Assembly (NCBI RefSeq): GCF_028769735.1
Contig: NW_026992282.1
Coordinates: 62,001 to 126,000, forward strand
Reading direction: 5' to 3'
DNA: 64,000 nucleotides
Source: Zonotrichia leucophrys gambelii
Lineage: Eukaryota > Chordata > Aves > Passeriformes > Passerellidae
Positions 21,591-31,960 of the stretch are shown one piece after another. Position numbers and translations under genes: made by a program. Numbering within the stretch: the stretch's first letter is position 1; each line of letters opens with the position of its first letter. Under the pieces are notes generated by a model. The model was not told the origin of the DNA. It saw only the letters and a list, made by a program, of their open reading frames with translations, and searched no databases.

Positions 21591-21770
21591 AGAGTGTCCC
21601 AATGGTCTCCATGATTCCATGAGGCCTCCCAGTGTCACAATGTCCCTTTGGTTCCATGGGACCCCTTCGTGTCACAAAGTCCCTTGGATCTTTGGTCCTG
21701 CAGTGTCACAATGGCCCGTGGTTCCCCCAGGCCCTGAAGTGTCACAGTGGATTGTTGGTTCCATGAATCA
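21591..21770 (+). repeat. Short TGTCACAATGG minisatellite (left)
   Basis: About four units. The equivalent right-arm array (55735-56725) is about 1 kb, so one arm has expanded or the other contracted since duplication. Confidence 0.75.
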
Positions 21771-22703
21771 CAGAGTCACAAAATTTCTACATTGGAAGAG
21801 ACCTTTAAGGTCATCGAGTCCAATCCATGTTTTAACTCCTCAACTAGATCATGGCACCAAGTGCCACATCCAGTCTTTTTTTAAACACATCGAGGGATGG
21901 TGACTCCACCACCTCCCTAGGTAGATGATTACAGTATTACCACTCTTTCTGTGAAAAATTTCCTCCTTAATTCTTACCTGTATCTCTCTTGGCGCAACTT
22001 GAGACTCTCCTCTTGTTCTGTCTGTTGTTGCCTGGAGAAAGAGACCAACCCCCAGCTCACCACAGCCACCCTTCAGGAAGTTGAAGAGGGTGATAAGGTC
22101 ACCTCTGAGTCTCCTTTTCTCCAGGCTGAACAACCCCAGCTCCCTCAGTCGTTCTTCATACGGCTCATGCTCCAAGCTCCTCACCAGCCTCATGGCTCTC
22201 CTTTGGACACGCTCAAGCATCTCAATGTCCCTCCTTAACTGAGGGGCCCAGGACTGGATGCAATACTCAAGGTGTGACCTCACCAGTGCCGAGTACAGGG
22301 AAAGGATGACCTCCCTGTTCCTGCTGGCCACACCATTCCTGATACTGGCCAGGATGCCGCTGGCCTTCTTGGCCACCTGGGCACACTGCTGGCTCATGTT
22401 CAGCCGATTGTCAGCCAGTACCCCCAGGTCCCTTTCCTCCTGAGCACTGTCCAGCCACACCGTCCCTAGCTTATATCGTTGCAGGGGGTTATTGTGGCCA
22501 AAGTGCAGGACTCAGCACTTGGACTTATTGAACCTCATCCCATTAGATTCTGCCCATCCATCCAACCGTTCCAAATCCTTCTGCAAAGCCCTCCCTCCCT
22601 CTAACAGATGAACACACGCTCCCAGCTTAGTGTCATCTGCAAATTTGCTAATGAAAGACTCTAATTTCATGACATGCAAACAAATCTGTATGATCTGGGT
22701 CAT
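21763..22703 (-). mobile_element. CR1 LINE, 5'-truncated, absent from the right arm
   Basis: The minus strand encodes reverse-transcriptase C-terminal sequence: FADDTKLGA (22520-22703 frame), then a 203-codon frame (21849-22460) with [19 protein letters not shown] and [17 protein letters not shown]. The 3' end at 21763 resembles a CR1 tail (GACTCTGTGATTC on the minus strand). I find no counterpart at the matching place in the right arm. Confidence 0.85.
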
Positions 22704-22756
22704 TTGAGTATTTTTAAGAAATGGCAGAATTTCTTAAAAATTGGCAGAATGAACAG

Positions 22757-24950
22757 GAATTTCCTAGAGGTGTACTGATGGCAGGTGGAAAAATACTGAT
22801 CTTCCCCTCTACTGGTGTCACCAATATTCTGTTTATTACTTCGTCTCCCTTTTCCTTCAGGTGTTTTCAGCTCTTCTGTTGAAATGGCCATGTCTAAGGA
22901 CGTCTCTTCTTTTACAGCAGGTGGATCTATATATTTCTACTGCTCTCTGATTTCCTCCTCTAGATGCTCTCTGGTCATTCAAGTGCCTTTCAACTGACTG
23001 GCTTCATGCTTTCAGCTGGAAGAAATTGCCCAATATTTCTGAAGTTCAAATAAGTATATAATAAATATCATTTTAATTGTGTTTTTATCTATCACAGAAT
23101 TACCTTATGCCTTGTTTAAAACTGTTGCTGTACAGAAATCCCTTGGGGATGGGGGACATGTCAGAGGCTGCAGGGACATCACAGAGAGCTGTGATGGTTA
23201 TTAAACTGTTCAAATGTCCAACTTGTGTTTGTTTGCAAGAAACCTTTCTGTGCCTCTGAGTGTCACCAGCCCCTGACACCAAAGGACACAAACCTGATGA
23301 GTTGTGGTTCCCACTGCAGAGGCACTTGGACCTTGGCTCTGCACAGAGGAGCTCTTCGTCCCCTTTCTCTCTTTTCCTCCCTCTGGGCATGGAGGGAGCT
23401 CCTGACTTCAGTGTGTGACTCGTGTGTGCAAAGAGCATATCTGGGCAGAATTGGGGCAGGGAGGGTTTGGGGGGACCTTGAAATCTGTGCTGGGCATAAA
23501 AGATGTTATCCAAAGCTCTGAGACTGTCTGCTGTGGAAAATGTATTTAAGATCCAGCAGAGGAATGACTTTTGCATTTGATGGAGCTGTGCCTTCCCTTG
23601 GCTTTGTTGGCTGACAAGAAATGAACATCCCTCTGTGTCTCGGGCAGCTCCTTCTCCAAGGAAAGCAGGTTGGAGTTGGAGCCAAGGAGCTGAAAGCTGC
23701 AGGTGCAGCCTGGGCTGGAGGGACCTCAGATTTGCACAAGGCTGCTCTGAGTGCCAGGGCTTCGGTGGGGGAAATGGTGGGGTGGGTGTAGGTACAGAGT
23801 CTGATTGATTGTCAGCCATGAAGGGTCTTGAATTTCATGTCTATTCAAACCGCATGAGGAGGTACTTGGATTCAGTGTCATTAGGAGACTGCACAGACTG
23901 ATTTATGAACAGGAAAAAGTCCCAAACAGGACCTAAAAAATGTTTTCTCACTGTCTTTTTAAATATAAGGCATTCACTTAGAGCACACTACTGAAATCTC
24001 TCGAATTACCACAAATATTTGAACACTTAAATAAAATCAACACTTAAATCAAACTCCAGAGGCTTGGGTTCTTAAGGTGTTCTGAATGCTAATGAGCCCT
24101 GGGACACTGAATTCCTGCACTGAAGAGCTGAAGGCTGAACAAGCCTCTGGAGCAGTGAAATTCAGCAGCAGCCTTCAAGGTGCTGAGGATGTCAGCAGCC
24201 CCCACTGAGGCCATCCCTGCCCAGAGACCGTGGGGGAATGGGCAGACAAGGAGAGCGCCCCTGGGGCTGGGGCAGCACAACTCAGAGGCAGCAGGAGCTC
24301 CAGCTGGGCAATGGAGTGTGGAATGTGGCTGGGAAAGCCCTGCCTGGGCTGTGCCAAGCAGGACAGACAAGCCCTGCTCCCATCCACTAAAAAACAACTC
24401 TCTCAATGAGATATTTAAAAGAAATTTCAGTTGTTTGTGTACTCTGAGATGGACTCTCTAGAGAAATACCAACAAGAGATTCTCAGGAGCTCAAAACAAC
24501 AAATCAGCCTTTACTGGCAACTTTAGAAAATCGGAAAAGCTTTGCCAAAAGATTTATTATGACACTGTAGTGGTTTTTGGTTTGTTTATTTAAGATTTTT
24601 CTAATCTTGAGATTTCTTAATTAATGTATTGATGAGTGTGGTAGGTTTTAGATTCAGTTAATTATTTATGGATTTACTTTTATTACTTTTTAAAACTGTT
24701 CTATGTCAAACTATGGCAGATATTTGAGCAACAAAAAAACCGTCTCAAAAACATTGACTTGGCCCATTCAACTTCACATTCTAAGCCTGTTTAACTTAAT
24801 GTTAATCAAAATTTGCAGGAGCACAGAAACAGAAGAAGAAGACATAGAAAGAGAAAGACCAAAAAGATACAGAGAAGCACACACACCGCTACCACCTCCT
24901 GGATTCCAATAGTGTTCAGATGGAAATTTCAAGAGGAGGTAGGATCAAGA
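22757..24950. repeat. Arm block, AT-rich and GC-rich parts (left)
   Basis: Matches 41550-43590 in reverse complement at roughly 88-96% by eye. A minus-strand frame 23100-23819 (239 codons, MADNQSDSVPTP...) has a diverged but mostly open partner at 42499-43110. A fragment of the same sequence also occurs at 45490-45545 and 54714, so it is a repeated sequence rather than a unique gene. 23820-24120 and 24460-24900 are AT-rich. Confidence 0.5.
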
Positions 24951-25640
24951 TGTGTGACTGCCTTGTGGTCAGCCTTAAATATCCCTTGGTCTTGCTGGGC
25001 CCTTCCCACAGGTGGGACTTGGGCTCATTTGGTCCCTCAGGAACTGGGCTGGGGGCTGCAGAGGTGGCTGTGGAGCATTGCCTGTGCTGTGCCAGGGACT
25101 GGCAGACACTGCTGGGCTGGGATAGAGGCTCGGGGGGATTTGGGTTGCTGGACAGGGCAGGGCTGGGAATCCAGGGCAGGGCAAGGCTGGACCTGCCCCT
25201 TCCTCCCCCACACACTAAAAGTTTCAAGCCAAAAATCTTCTCCAGTCTGCCACAGTAAGGCAATGTTGGACATGAAATCCCAGTTCTGGCCATGGGCACC
25301 TGGCCAAGAAGGACAGCTCTTTTCCATAGGAAGGAAAGCACAGAATCTTGCCAAGTGTTTTGGGAACAGATGAGAGGTGGCTGTCATGAAACCGCTGCCA
25401 GCCAGACTTGTCCTGGCAATATTCCTATGGGAACAATCTCTGGATATAAGGAAATTTGGAGGTGAAACTCCAATTCTGCCCATATGTGCCTGGAGCAGAA
25501 TGTCAGATCTTTTCCATAGGAAGGAAAGCACGGAGCACCACTGTTTCAATAGTGGATGAGGCCCTCAACATGCCAAGGTCAGCCTGACCTCTTGGGAGGT
25601 GAAACCAGCCAGACCTGTACTGTATTCCTTTGTTTTTATG
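24951..25640. repeat. TTCCATAGGAAGGAAAG modules (left)
   Basis: Two copies of a module about 190 bp apart (CTTTTCCATAGGAAGGAAAGCA near 25318 and 25508, an imperfect palindrome), preceded by GC-rich sequence. From here inward the two arms are about 99% identical. Confidence 0.6.
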
Positions 25641-26590
25641 GGGCCCTGAAGTGTCACAATGGTGCCTTTGTACTGTGGGGCTCCACACTGCCACAATGGC
25701 TCCTTGATTACAAGAAGACCTGAAATGTCACAATGGACCCCTTGTTCGATGGGATCCCGCAGTGTCACAGTGGCTCCCAGGTTTCACAATGGTTCCACTG
25801 ATTCCATGAGGCCTTGCAGTGTCACAATGGTCTCCATGGTTCCCCAGGCCCCACAATGTCACAGGACTCCTCTGTTCCATGAGCCCTGCAATGTCACAAT
25901 GGACCTTTAGACCCTGGAGGTTTGCAGTGTCACAATGGTCTCATTTTGGCTCCACAGTCTCCCAATGGTCCATTGATGACAGGAGGCCCTGCAATGTCAC
26001 AATAGACCTTTGCCTCCATGCAGCCGTGCGGTGTCACAAAGGCCTCTTGGTTTCACCAGGCCCCATAGTATCAAAATAGTCCTCTTGGTTCTGTGGTGAC
26101 CCCCAGGGTCACAATGGTCTCACTGGTCCCATGAGGCCTCACAGTGTCACAATGCTTTCCTTATTCCATGGATCCTCATAGTGTCACAATTATCTCCATG
26201 ATTCCATGAGTCCCCTCAGTGTAACAATGATCTTCTTGGCTCCATGGTGCCCCACAGTGTCACAATGGCCCCTTGGTTCCATGAGGCTGTGAAGTGTCAC
26301 AATGGCCTCTCCATGATTACATAAGGACTTGCAATGTCACAATGGACCTTTGGCTCCATGGGGTCTTGCTGTATCAAAATGATCCCTACATTCCATGAAG
26401 CCACACAGAGTCAGCACGATCCCCTTGGTTCCATGAGGCCCAGCAATGTCACAGTGCTCTCCATGATTCCATGAGGCCCCACAGTGTCACAGTGGTCCCT
26501 TGGTGTCACAGGGCTCCACAGTGTCACAATGGTCCCTTGGTCTCACAGGGTCCCACAGTGTCACAATGGTCCCTTAGTTCCATTTGCCCT
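25641..26590 (+). repeat. Long TGTCACAATGG minisatellite (left arm)
   Basis: About 22-25 degenerate units of 35-45 bp with core GTGTCACAATGG and spacer CCTTGGTTCCATGAGGC-like sequence. Near-identical inverted partner at 39900-40880. Long open frames through it only reflect the repeat. Confidence 0.88.
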
Positions 26591-27586
26591 GTGCTGCTGC
26601 ATTCCCCTCACCTTCTCAGGCCACCCTGCCAGCTGAGAAATGCTCCTTGGGCCTCGGCCTTGGCCAACAGCCCCTGGGCTCAGCTCCTCTGCAGCTCATC
26701 ACAAACACTGTCTGCTCCAGGCACTGCTGCTGCCCAACCACCTCCTGCTTTCTGTAGGAGCAGCCCTGGGAACTGTTTTTGTTCCCTCAGTGGCACAACA
26801 TCCCTGTTCTCACACTGCCAAAGAAAGCTGTTGGTGCCAAGTGTGGCCAGGATGAACCATTGCTGGGACTGAAGCCCCTCTCTTGGGGCCCTGCACACAG
26901 CGCTCCAAAAGGAGCCCTTGGAGCTCTCCTGGGCCAGCGACTCCCTCTGAGTGGGGCCTCTCCCAGCCGGGAACTCTCCCGTTTGCTGCACTCAGGGATC
27001 CTGAACAACGATGGATCCCCCCACTTCTCCAGGCTCAACCCTTCACCCACTGGGGAGATGCCAAAGGATCCACAGTGAGCATCGCCTGCCCTCAGGGGAA
27101 TTTCTCACAGGTGCCTTGCTCTGACTCTTTGTGTCCGTGTACACACAGGAGTGCCTGTGCTGGGGAAATGCGGCAGAAATGCTGCTCTCTAAGGGCTTGG
27201 AGTGCCTTGGATAGCTGAGTCAGTCAGGCCTGTAAGTAAGGTTACATCATGACAAATAAGGTAAATGGTATTAAGAGGTTTTATTTTTGCAAAGTTTACT
27301 ATGTTATAAGGTAAGTTGAATATTGTTTAATGTTATTCCACTATTAAATCCTTAAGTCATTGGTTGTAAGTTGTGGTTAAATACTGTTAAGCCCTGTTCT
27401 TTTCCTAAATTGTGAAGTTGAAGGTATCAGTTAAGGTTAAGGTATCAGTGAAGTCCTGTTAAGTTTGACCTCTGTCAAGCTTTTATTTCTTTATTCATTT
27501 TATCCTTGCCCTCACTGTCCTTGTGTCTCAAACATACTGGGACAGTTCTCAGCTCATTTCTGGTTTGATTGCCTGGATTCTGTTTG
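26591..27586. other. No gene; arm sequence before ERV-B
   Basis: GC-rich to about 27220, then AT-rich with repeated AAGGTATCAG and TAAGTTAAGG-like phrases. Matches 38900-39900 in reverse complement with very few differences. No family-level coding signal. Confidence 0.5.
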
Positions 27587-27592
27587 GTTTTG

Positions 27593-28214
27593 TGTGGGAT
27601 CCCAGGATTTGAGTCCTGGGATGCAGGGCCCCCGAGACCACCCTTGGGGGGCCCGGGAGTCCTGGAATGTTGCCAGAAGTGTCTGGTGGCAGGACTTTGA
27701 CCCTACACGGGAGACGACACCTTTATGAAGATAAGAGGGCCTCACCGGGGTGAAGGGTGGAAAGATTAGCTAATTAGAGGGTGAGAAACAGGGTTTAGGA
27801 TTTATGTACAGGGGGGTTTAGAGGAGTAAGATGGAGGAATTGGGGTGTGTCCTGCCCTCCTTCTTCTTCCTCCTCTCCTCCATCTTCTTTGGCCACGGTG
27901 GCACCTTTGGATTGGTTATTACTAAGAGTACACCGAGCTATAAGAATAGATGGTATTGGGGAAAAATGATAAATATTGTATACGTAACAAGGGGTATAAA
28001 GATACGTGGCTGCCCGGAGGGCAGAGAGAGTGTGCCCATGGCTGACTGCTGAGCAGATCTCTGGTGGCTGAAAGAACATCTTTTAGATAAACAATTAATA
28101 AACATAAAACCAGAAAGAAGAACTGAAGCCTCTTCTCGTCCTTCAATACGCGAGCTGCCCCAAGGCCACCTCCGGGCCTTCCAGGCCCCTCAAACAGCCG
28201 AGATAACCCGGACA
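27593..28214 (+). repeat. ERV-B 5' LTR
   Basis: 622 bp, TGTGGGATCC...ACCCGGACA. TATAAA at 27995-28000 and AATAAA at 28097-28102 define the core promoter and poly(A) signal about 100 bp apart. U3 carries a 73-codon open frame repeated in the 3' LTR. Confidence 0.93.
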
Positions 28215-28380
28215 CTTGGCGTCCCTGGACGGACTCGAACTACCACAACCTTTCGGGGGGAGATAAACCGGACATTTGGCGTTCCACTGGGTGAGCTCTG
28301 ACCACCACAACCTTTCGGGGAGATAAACCGGACATTTGGCTTCCACTGGGTGAGCTCTGACCACCACAACCTTTCGGGGG
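28201..28380 (+). repeat. ERV-B primer site: 3 x 60 bp with tRNA-Asn likeness
   Basis: Units begin AGATAA(A/C)CCGGACA at 28201, 28261 and 28321. Each contains the LTR end followed by a primer-like site. Copy 1 (28217-28256) has TGGCGTCCCTGG, then CTCGAAC, then AACCTTTCGG in the order and spacing of the reverse complement of the 3' half of tRNA-Asn. By recall that is about 34 of 38 positions plus a 2-base insertion, well past the usual 18-base primer site. Copies 2 and 3 keep the tRNA-like CTGGGTGAGCTC part better and the 5' part worse. Confidence 0.72.
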
Positions 28381-28633
28381 GGGCACCACCACCACCTTCA
28401 AAGCCCTGAAGAAAAAGAGAGAAGAAGAAAAAAAAAAAGCCAGCAGAGACTGCAAAAAACCAGCAGTCACTGAGAAATCCACCTCCAGTTTCTGCCGAAG
28501 AATATTCGTAGCAGAACAGCCCGGACTGGAACCAGAAGGCGCCCTGGGTCCACCTCTCATGATCTGCTGGACAGATCGAGACGTCCAGACTGCTCTGGCG
28601 ACAGATTTGGTAAGAAAGCCTGAAAATAAGAAC

Positions 28634-28684
28634 ATGGGAGGCACACCTTCCCAGGAACAACGGGAAATTTTGTCCACCTTATAA
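28634..28684 (+). pseudogene. gag: ERV-B gag N-terminal remnant
   Basis: MGGTPSQEQREILSTL then TAA. The Met-Gly start with a following Ser fits an N-myristoylated retroviral matrix start at the right place in the leader, just after a GTAAGA splice-donor-like site near 28608. Nothing else of gag is recognised. Confidence 0.45.
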
Positions 28685-28711
28685 GGTGTGACACAAACAT
28701 ACAAAAATTAA

Positions 28712-28950
28712 TTAGCTCTGGCCTTAAAAGGCCAGGAAGGAAGACCCCGAGACGCAGCAGACGTCCGGGGGGGCTACTCTCTGAAAAAGAGGGGGGAGCA
28801 AGACTCCGGAAAAAAATTAGCTCTGGCCTTAAAAGGCCAGGAAGAAATAACCCCGAGACGCAGCAGACGTCCGGGGGGGGACTCTCTGAAAGAGAGAGGG
28901 GAGCAAGGCTCCAGGAAAAAATTATTAGCTCTGGCCTTAAAAGGCCGAGA
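28712..28950 (+). repeat. ERV-B 105-108 bp tandem repeat with hairpin core
   Basis: TTAGCTCTGGCCTTAAAAGG recurs at 28712, 28817 and 28925. GGCCTTAAAAGGCC can fold on itself in each copy. Two full units and a partial third. Its position in the leader suggests, but does not show, a packaging or dimerisation element. Confidence 0.8.
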
Positions 28951-29179
28951 GGAAAATGCTCTTGGAGAAAAAAGAGCAAGAAATATTATTAAAACACCCG
29001 GTCCCAAAACCCAGAAACCCTGGGAAACTCCCAAAAAGCGTCCAGAAAGCCCAGAGAGCATGGAGGACTCAGGACCGAGGGGGGAGAGCAGGGGGGGGAA
29101 GAAAAAGGGATCAGGGGAGGCGCTTTCTCGCGGCGGCGGAGCAGGCGGGGAGCGCGGCTGAAGAAAAAACAAAAGACGC

Positions 29180-29629
29180 GTGTTCAGATACGGCTTTGCT
29201 AAGCTCAGGGCCGGGGGTGCAGCGGCCCCGGGGGCCGGCAAGGTAGCAGAAACGCGCGCGGCAGGCAAAACTCGCAAGAACCCGGGGCAGAAGTCACATG
29301 CCAGCGCAGCAGGGGCGTCCGACATGGGCAGCGGCATGGGGGAAATTGCGCAATCTCAGAAAGGCTGCCGGGAGACGCAGGGGGCGCGCGGTTGTGACGC
29401 AAAAAACCCGGGACGCAGATCGGAGCGAGTCGCGGCAGAGCGCGGGTGCCGGCGGGAGGGGGCTGCACACACTGACGAAGGGCCACACACACACACAGCG
29501 TCGGAGGAGGAGGAGACAGTCAGGGGCAGACCGAAGGGGGAAAATTCAGAGGCGGAAGAAAAAGGGAGAGGAAAAAATTACCTCGGGAGAGACAGAGGGC
29601 GGCTCGGAAAGCACGCATGCGCAGAGTAA
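29180..29629 (+). other. ERV-B GC-rich region with unassigned open frame
   Basis: 29050-29720 is CpG-rich, unlike its surroundings. A 149-codon frame runs 29180-29629 and a second, overlapping frame 29298-29711 is arginine-rich. The ORF begins with a non-ATG or weak start and shows no gag, protease or accessory-gene motif that I know. It could be captured host sequence, an untranslated leader, or a coding remnant. I cannot choose. Confidence 0.3.
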
Positions 29630-29868
29630 AGAGCGCGGGCGGGGGCGGGCCGGACCCACGGTAACGTCTCGGGCGAGGAGGGGCCCTCTCCAGACTTGGT
29701 GCCTTTGGTAAAAAACCCTCGTGGAGTCCAAGCCTCTCCCCTCCTGGGGAGGCTTGTGTGTTTTCTAACCCTATTGTCAGTTGAATCAAAAACTAGGTAA
29801 CCCCTGAGTGAGCTTGCAAACAGCAACAATCGCGGAACAAAGAGGCAGTTGTGAGCAGAGCTACAACT

Positions 29869-30060
29869 ATGCAGCGATTTTCCTCAACAAGATATAAGAA
29901 GAAACGAATACTCAGACAAAAGTCGGGACTCAGACTGCAAAGGACAACTCAGAAGAGAAACAAGAGAAACGAAAGACTCTGGGGGGGTTTTTCTCTTTGG
30001 GGTCTTGAATATTTCTGTATAAGAACGAAAGACTGGGAGGTTTTCTCCTTGGGGTCTTGA
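29869..30060 (+). other. ERV-B small basic open frame
   Basis: ATG at 29869 opens 63 codons. The first 40 residues are very rich in Arg and Lys (for example RYKKKRILRQKSGLRLQR), the end is aromatic-rich and carries an imperfect duplication (GGFSLWGLEY / EVFSLGS). No family recognised; small basic frames near env can be env leader fragments or regulatory exons. Confidence 0.3.
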
Positions 30061-30485
30061 ATTGCAATAGGCAATGGGGTAATTTACCTATTATAGGAAA
30101 AACTGACAAAGGATCATATATTGATCAGCTGGTAGATTTCTTTGACATTTCTCCCATTTGGAGAGGAATTTTAAGGGCAGATTTCTTTGACATTTCTCCT
30201 ATTTGGAGAAGAATTTTAAGGGTAGGATTTTATGTTTTAATAGTCCTACTAGTCCTCATGATTGTCGTCCCGTGCATTTTTGTATGTCTGAAGCGCGCCA
30301 TGAATCGGGTGATAAAAGAGGTCTTCTTGGTGCAAACAGAAGGGGGAGATGTGGGATCCCAGGATTTGAGTCCTGGGATGCAGGCCCCCCGAGACCACCC
30401 TTGGGGGGCCCGGGAGTCCTGGAATGTTGCCAGAAGTGTCTGGTGGCAGGACTTTGACCCTACACGGGAGACGACACCTTTATGA
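30057..30485 (+). pseudogene. env: ERV-B env TM-subunit C-terminal remnant
   Basis: The frame contains a 15-residue direct duplication around FFDISPIWR (45 bp units at 30134 and 30179). It is followed by a strong membrane anchor (VLIVLLVLMIVVPCIFVCL) and a basic cytoplasmic tail, reading on into the 3' LTR. This is what the end of a retroviral TM subunit looks like. SU and the TM ectodomain are missing. Confidence 0.65.
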
Positions 30486-30971
30486 AGATAAGAGGGCCTC
30501 ACCGGGGTGAAGGGTGGAAAGATTAGCTAATTAGAGGGTGAGAAACAGGGTTTAGGATTTATGTACAGGGGGGTTTAGAGGAGTAAGATGGAGGAATTGG
30601 GGTGTGTCCTGCCCTCCTTCTTCTTCCTCCTCTCCTCCATCTTCTTTGGCCACGGTGGCACCTTTGGATTGGTTATTACTAAGAGTACACCGAGCTATAA
30701 GAATAGATGGTATTGGGGAAAAATGATAAATATTGTATACGTAACAAGGGGTATAAAGATACGTGGCTGCCCGGAGGGCAGAGAGAGTGTGCCCATGGCT
30801 GACTGCTGAGCAGATCTCTGGTGGCTGAAAGAACATCTTTTAGATAAACAATTAATAAACATAAAACCAGAAAGAAGAACTGAAGCCTCTTCTCGTCCTT
30901 CAATACGCGAGCTGCCCCAAGGCCACCTCCGGGCCTTCCAGGCCCCTCAAACAGCCGAGATAACCCGGACA
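30350..30971 (+). repeat. ERV-B 3' LTR
   Basis: 622 bp, same ends as the 5' copy. A purine tract AGAAGGGGGAGA precedes it as the polypurine tract, and GTTTTG follows. Confidence 0.92.
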
Positions 30972-30977
30972 GTTTTG

Positions 30978-31390
30978 TTGCTACTTTGTTTCCTTGGTGT
31001 GCCTGAAGTGTCCAGTCAGGAGCAGAGTGACTCTTGCCAAGGAACTTTGTGCTGCTGTCCCTTAATGTTAAATCTGTTTTTTGCTGATCCCTTGCTGGGG
31101 ATTTTTTCAGCGCTCTCAGCCCCTCGTTTGTAACAGGGTGAAGGAGCCCTGGCCCAGGCTCTGGCCCTGGGGAACACGGGGACGCTGCCGGGGGGTCCCT
31201 GTCACCCTGTCCCCCCCCCAGGGCCCTGGCCCCTGTCCCCGTGTCAGGCTCTGGGGTCGATCGCATGGAACATCCTCTGGGGGAGGCTGCGGGGCCAGGG
31301 GCGGGGGGACCTGGGAGGAAAGGGGACCCTGCTGTGCACGAGCAGGGTTGGACTGCTCTGGGGGAAGCTGTGAGGGGAGCCGCAGCAGAG
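30978..31390. other. No gene; inner-arm GC-rich sequence (left)
   Basis: Matches about 38465-38893 in reverse complement with few differences. GC- and CCC-rich, with open frames on both strands that carry no motif. Confidence 0.45.
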
Positions 31391-31960
31391 TGACCTCCCC
31401 AGTGACCTCGCACTGCCCTGTGATATCACACTGCCCCTGGGATGTCACAGCACCTGTGATGCCACACAGCTCTTTTGCAATGTCACACAGCCCCCTGTGA
31501 TGTCACAGCCCACTCTGGGTTGTCACACAGCCCCTGTGATCTCACACAGCTAACTATGAGATGCCACCCTATGATGTGCTACATCTCTGCTTTGTGATGT
31601 CACGGAAGTCTCTGTCACAACCTGCTCTATGATGTTACACAGCCACCCAGTGATGTCACAACCCACTCTCTGAAGTCACAGAGCCACCTCGATGATGGCA
31701 AAATCTGCTCTATTGCCTCACACTATGATGTCACAGACAGCTTTGTGATGTCACAAACCCCTCAGTGATGCCACGAGACCTTTTCTGTGATGTCATAATG
31801 TCACTCTTTAATGTCACAGCACACACTTTGAACCTCACAGCCAGCTCTATGATGTCATCCAGCCATGCCATGGTGCCACAGCCTGCTCTGTGATGTCAGA
31901 GAATCCCCTCTATGATTCTGTAGCTGCTCAGTGACTTCCACAACAAACTCTCTGATGTCA
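31391..31960. repeat. TGTGATGTCACA tandem array (left)
   Basis: About 20 degenerate units of 25-32 bp, each with a palindromic core related to TGTGATGTCACA separated by CAGCCC-type spacers. The core is one CpG-to-TpG step from the CREB/ATF site TGACGTCA. Partner array in the right arm at about 37900-38460. Confidence 0.78.

Larger units (their letters stand above)
27593..30971 (+). mobile_element. ERV-B: 3.4 kb LTR element without gag-pol, left arm only
   Basis: Two 622 bp LTRs flank 2135 bp of internal sequence. Target-site duplication GTTTTG at 27587-27592 and 30972-30977. The right arm has the uninterrupted target (CAAAAC, 38894-38899). LTRs appear to differ at one base (GCAGGGCCCC versus GCAGGCCCCC). 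Internally there are a tRNA-Asn-like primer site in a triplicated 60 bp unit, a 16-codon gag-like start, GC-rich sequence with an unassigned frame, and a TM-subunit end fragment of env. No protease, reverse transcriptase or integrase is seen. It must have been mobilised in trans, recently. Confidence 0.9.

Noticed and set aside
25641..26590. CRISPR array
   Set aside because: Units are degenerate, spacers are not unique, and the DNA is vertebrate; this is a minisatellite.
26471..26872. 133-codon frame nearly identical in both arms
   Set aside because: Begins in minisatellite and continues into non-coding arm sequence. Identity reflects the recent inner arm, not constraint.
28190..29337. Long minus-strand open frames across the ERV-B leader (for example 28240-28704, 28774-29337)
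   Set aside because: They run antisense through LTR end, primer-site repeats and tandem repeats. Their openness follows from the repeat periods and GC-richness; no protein family motif.
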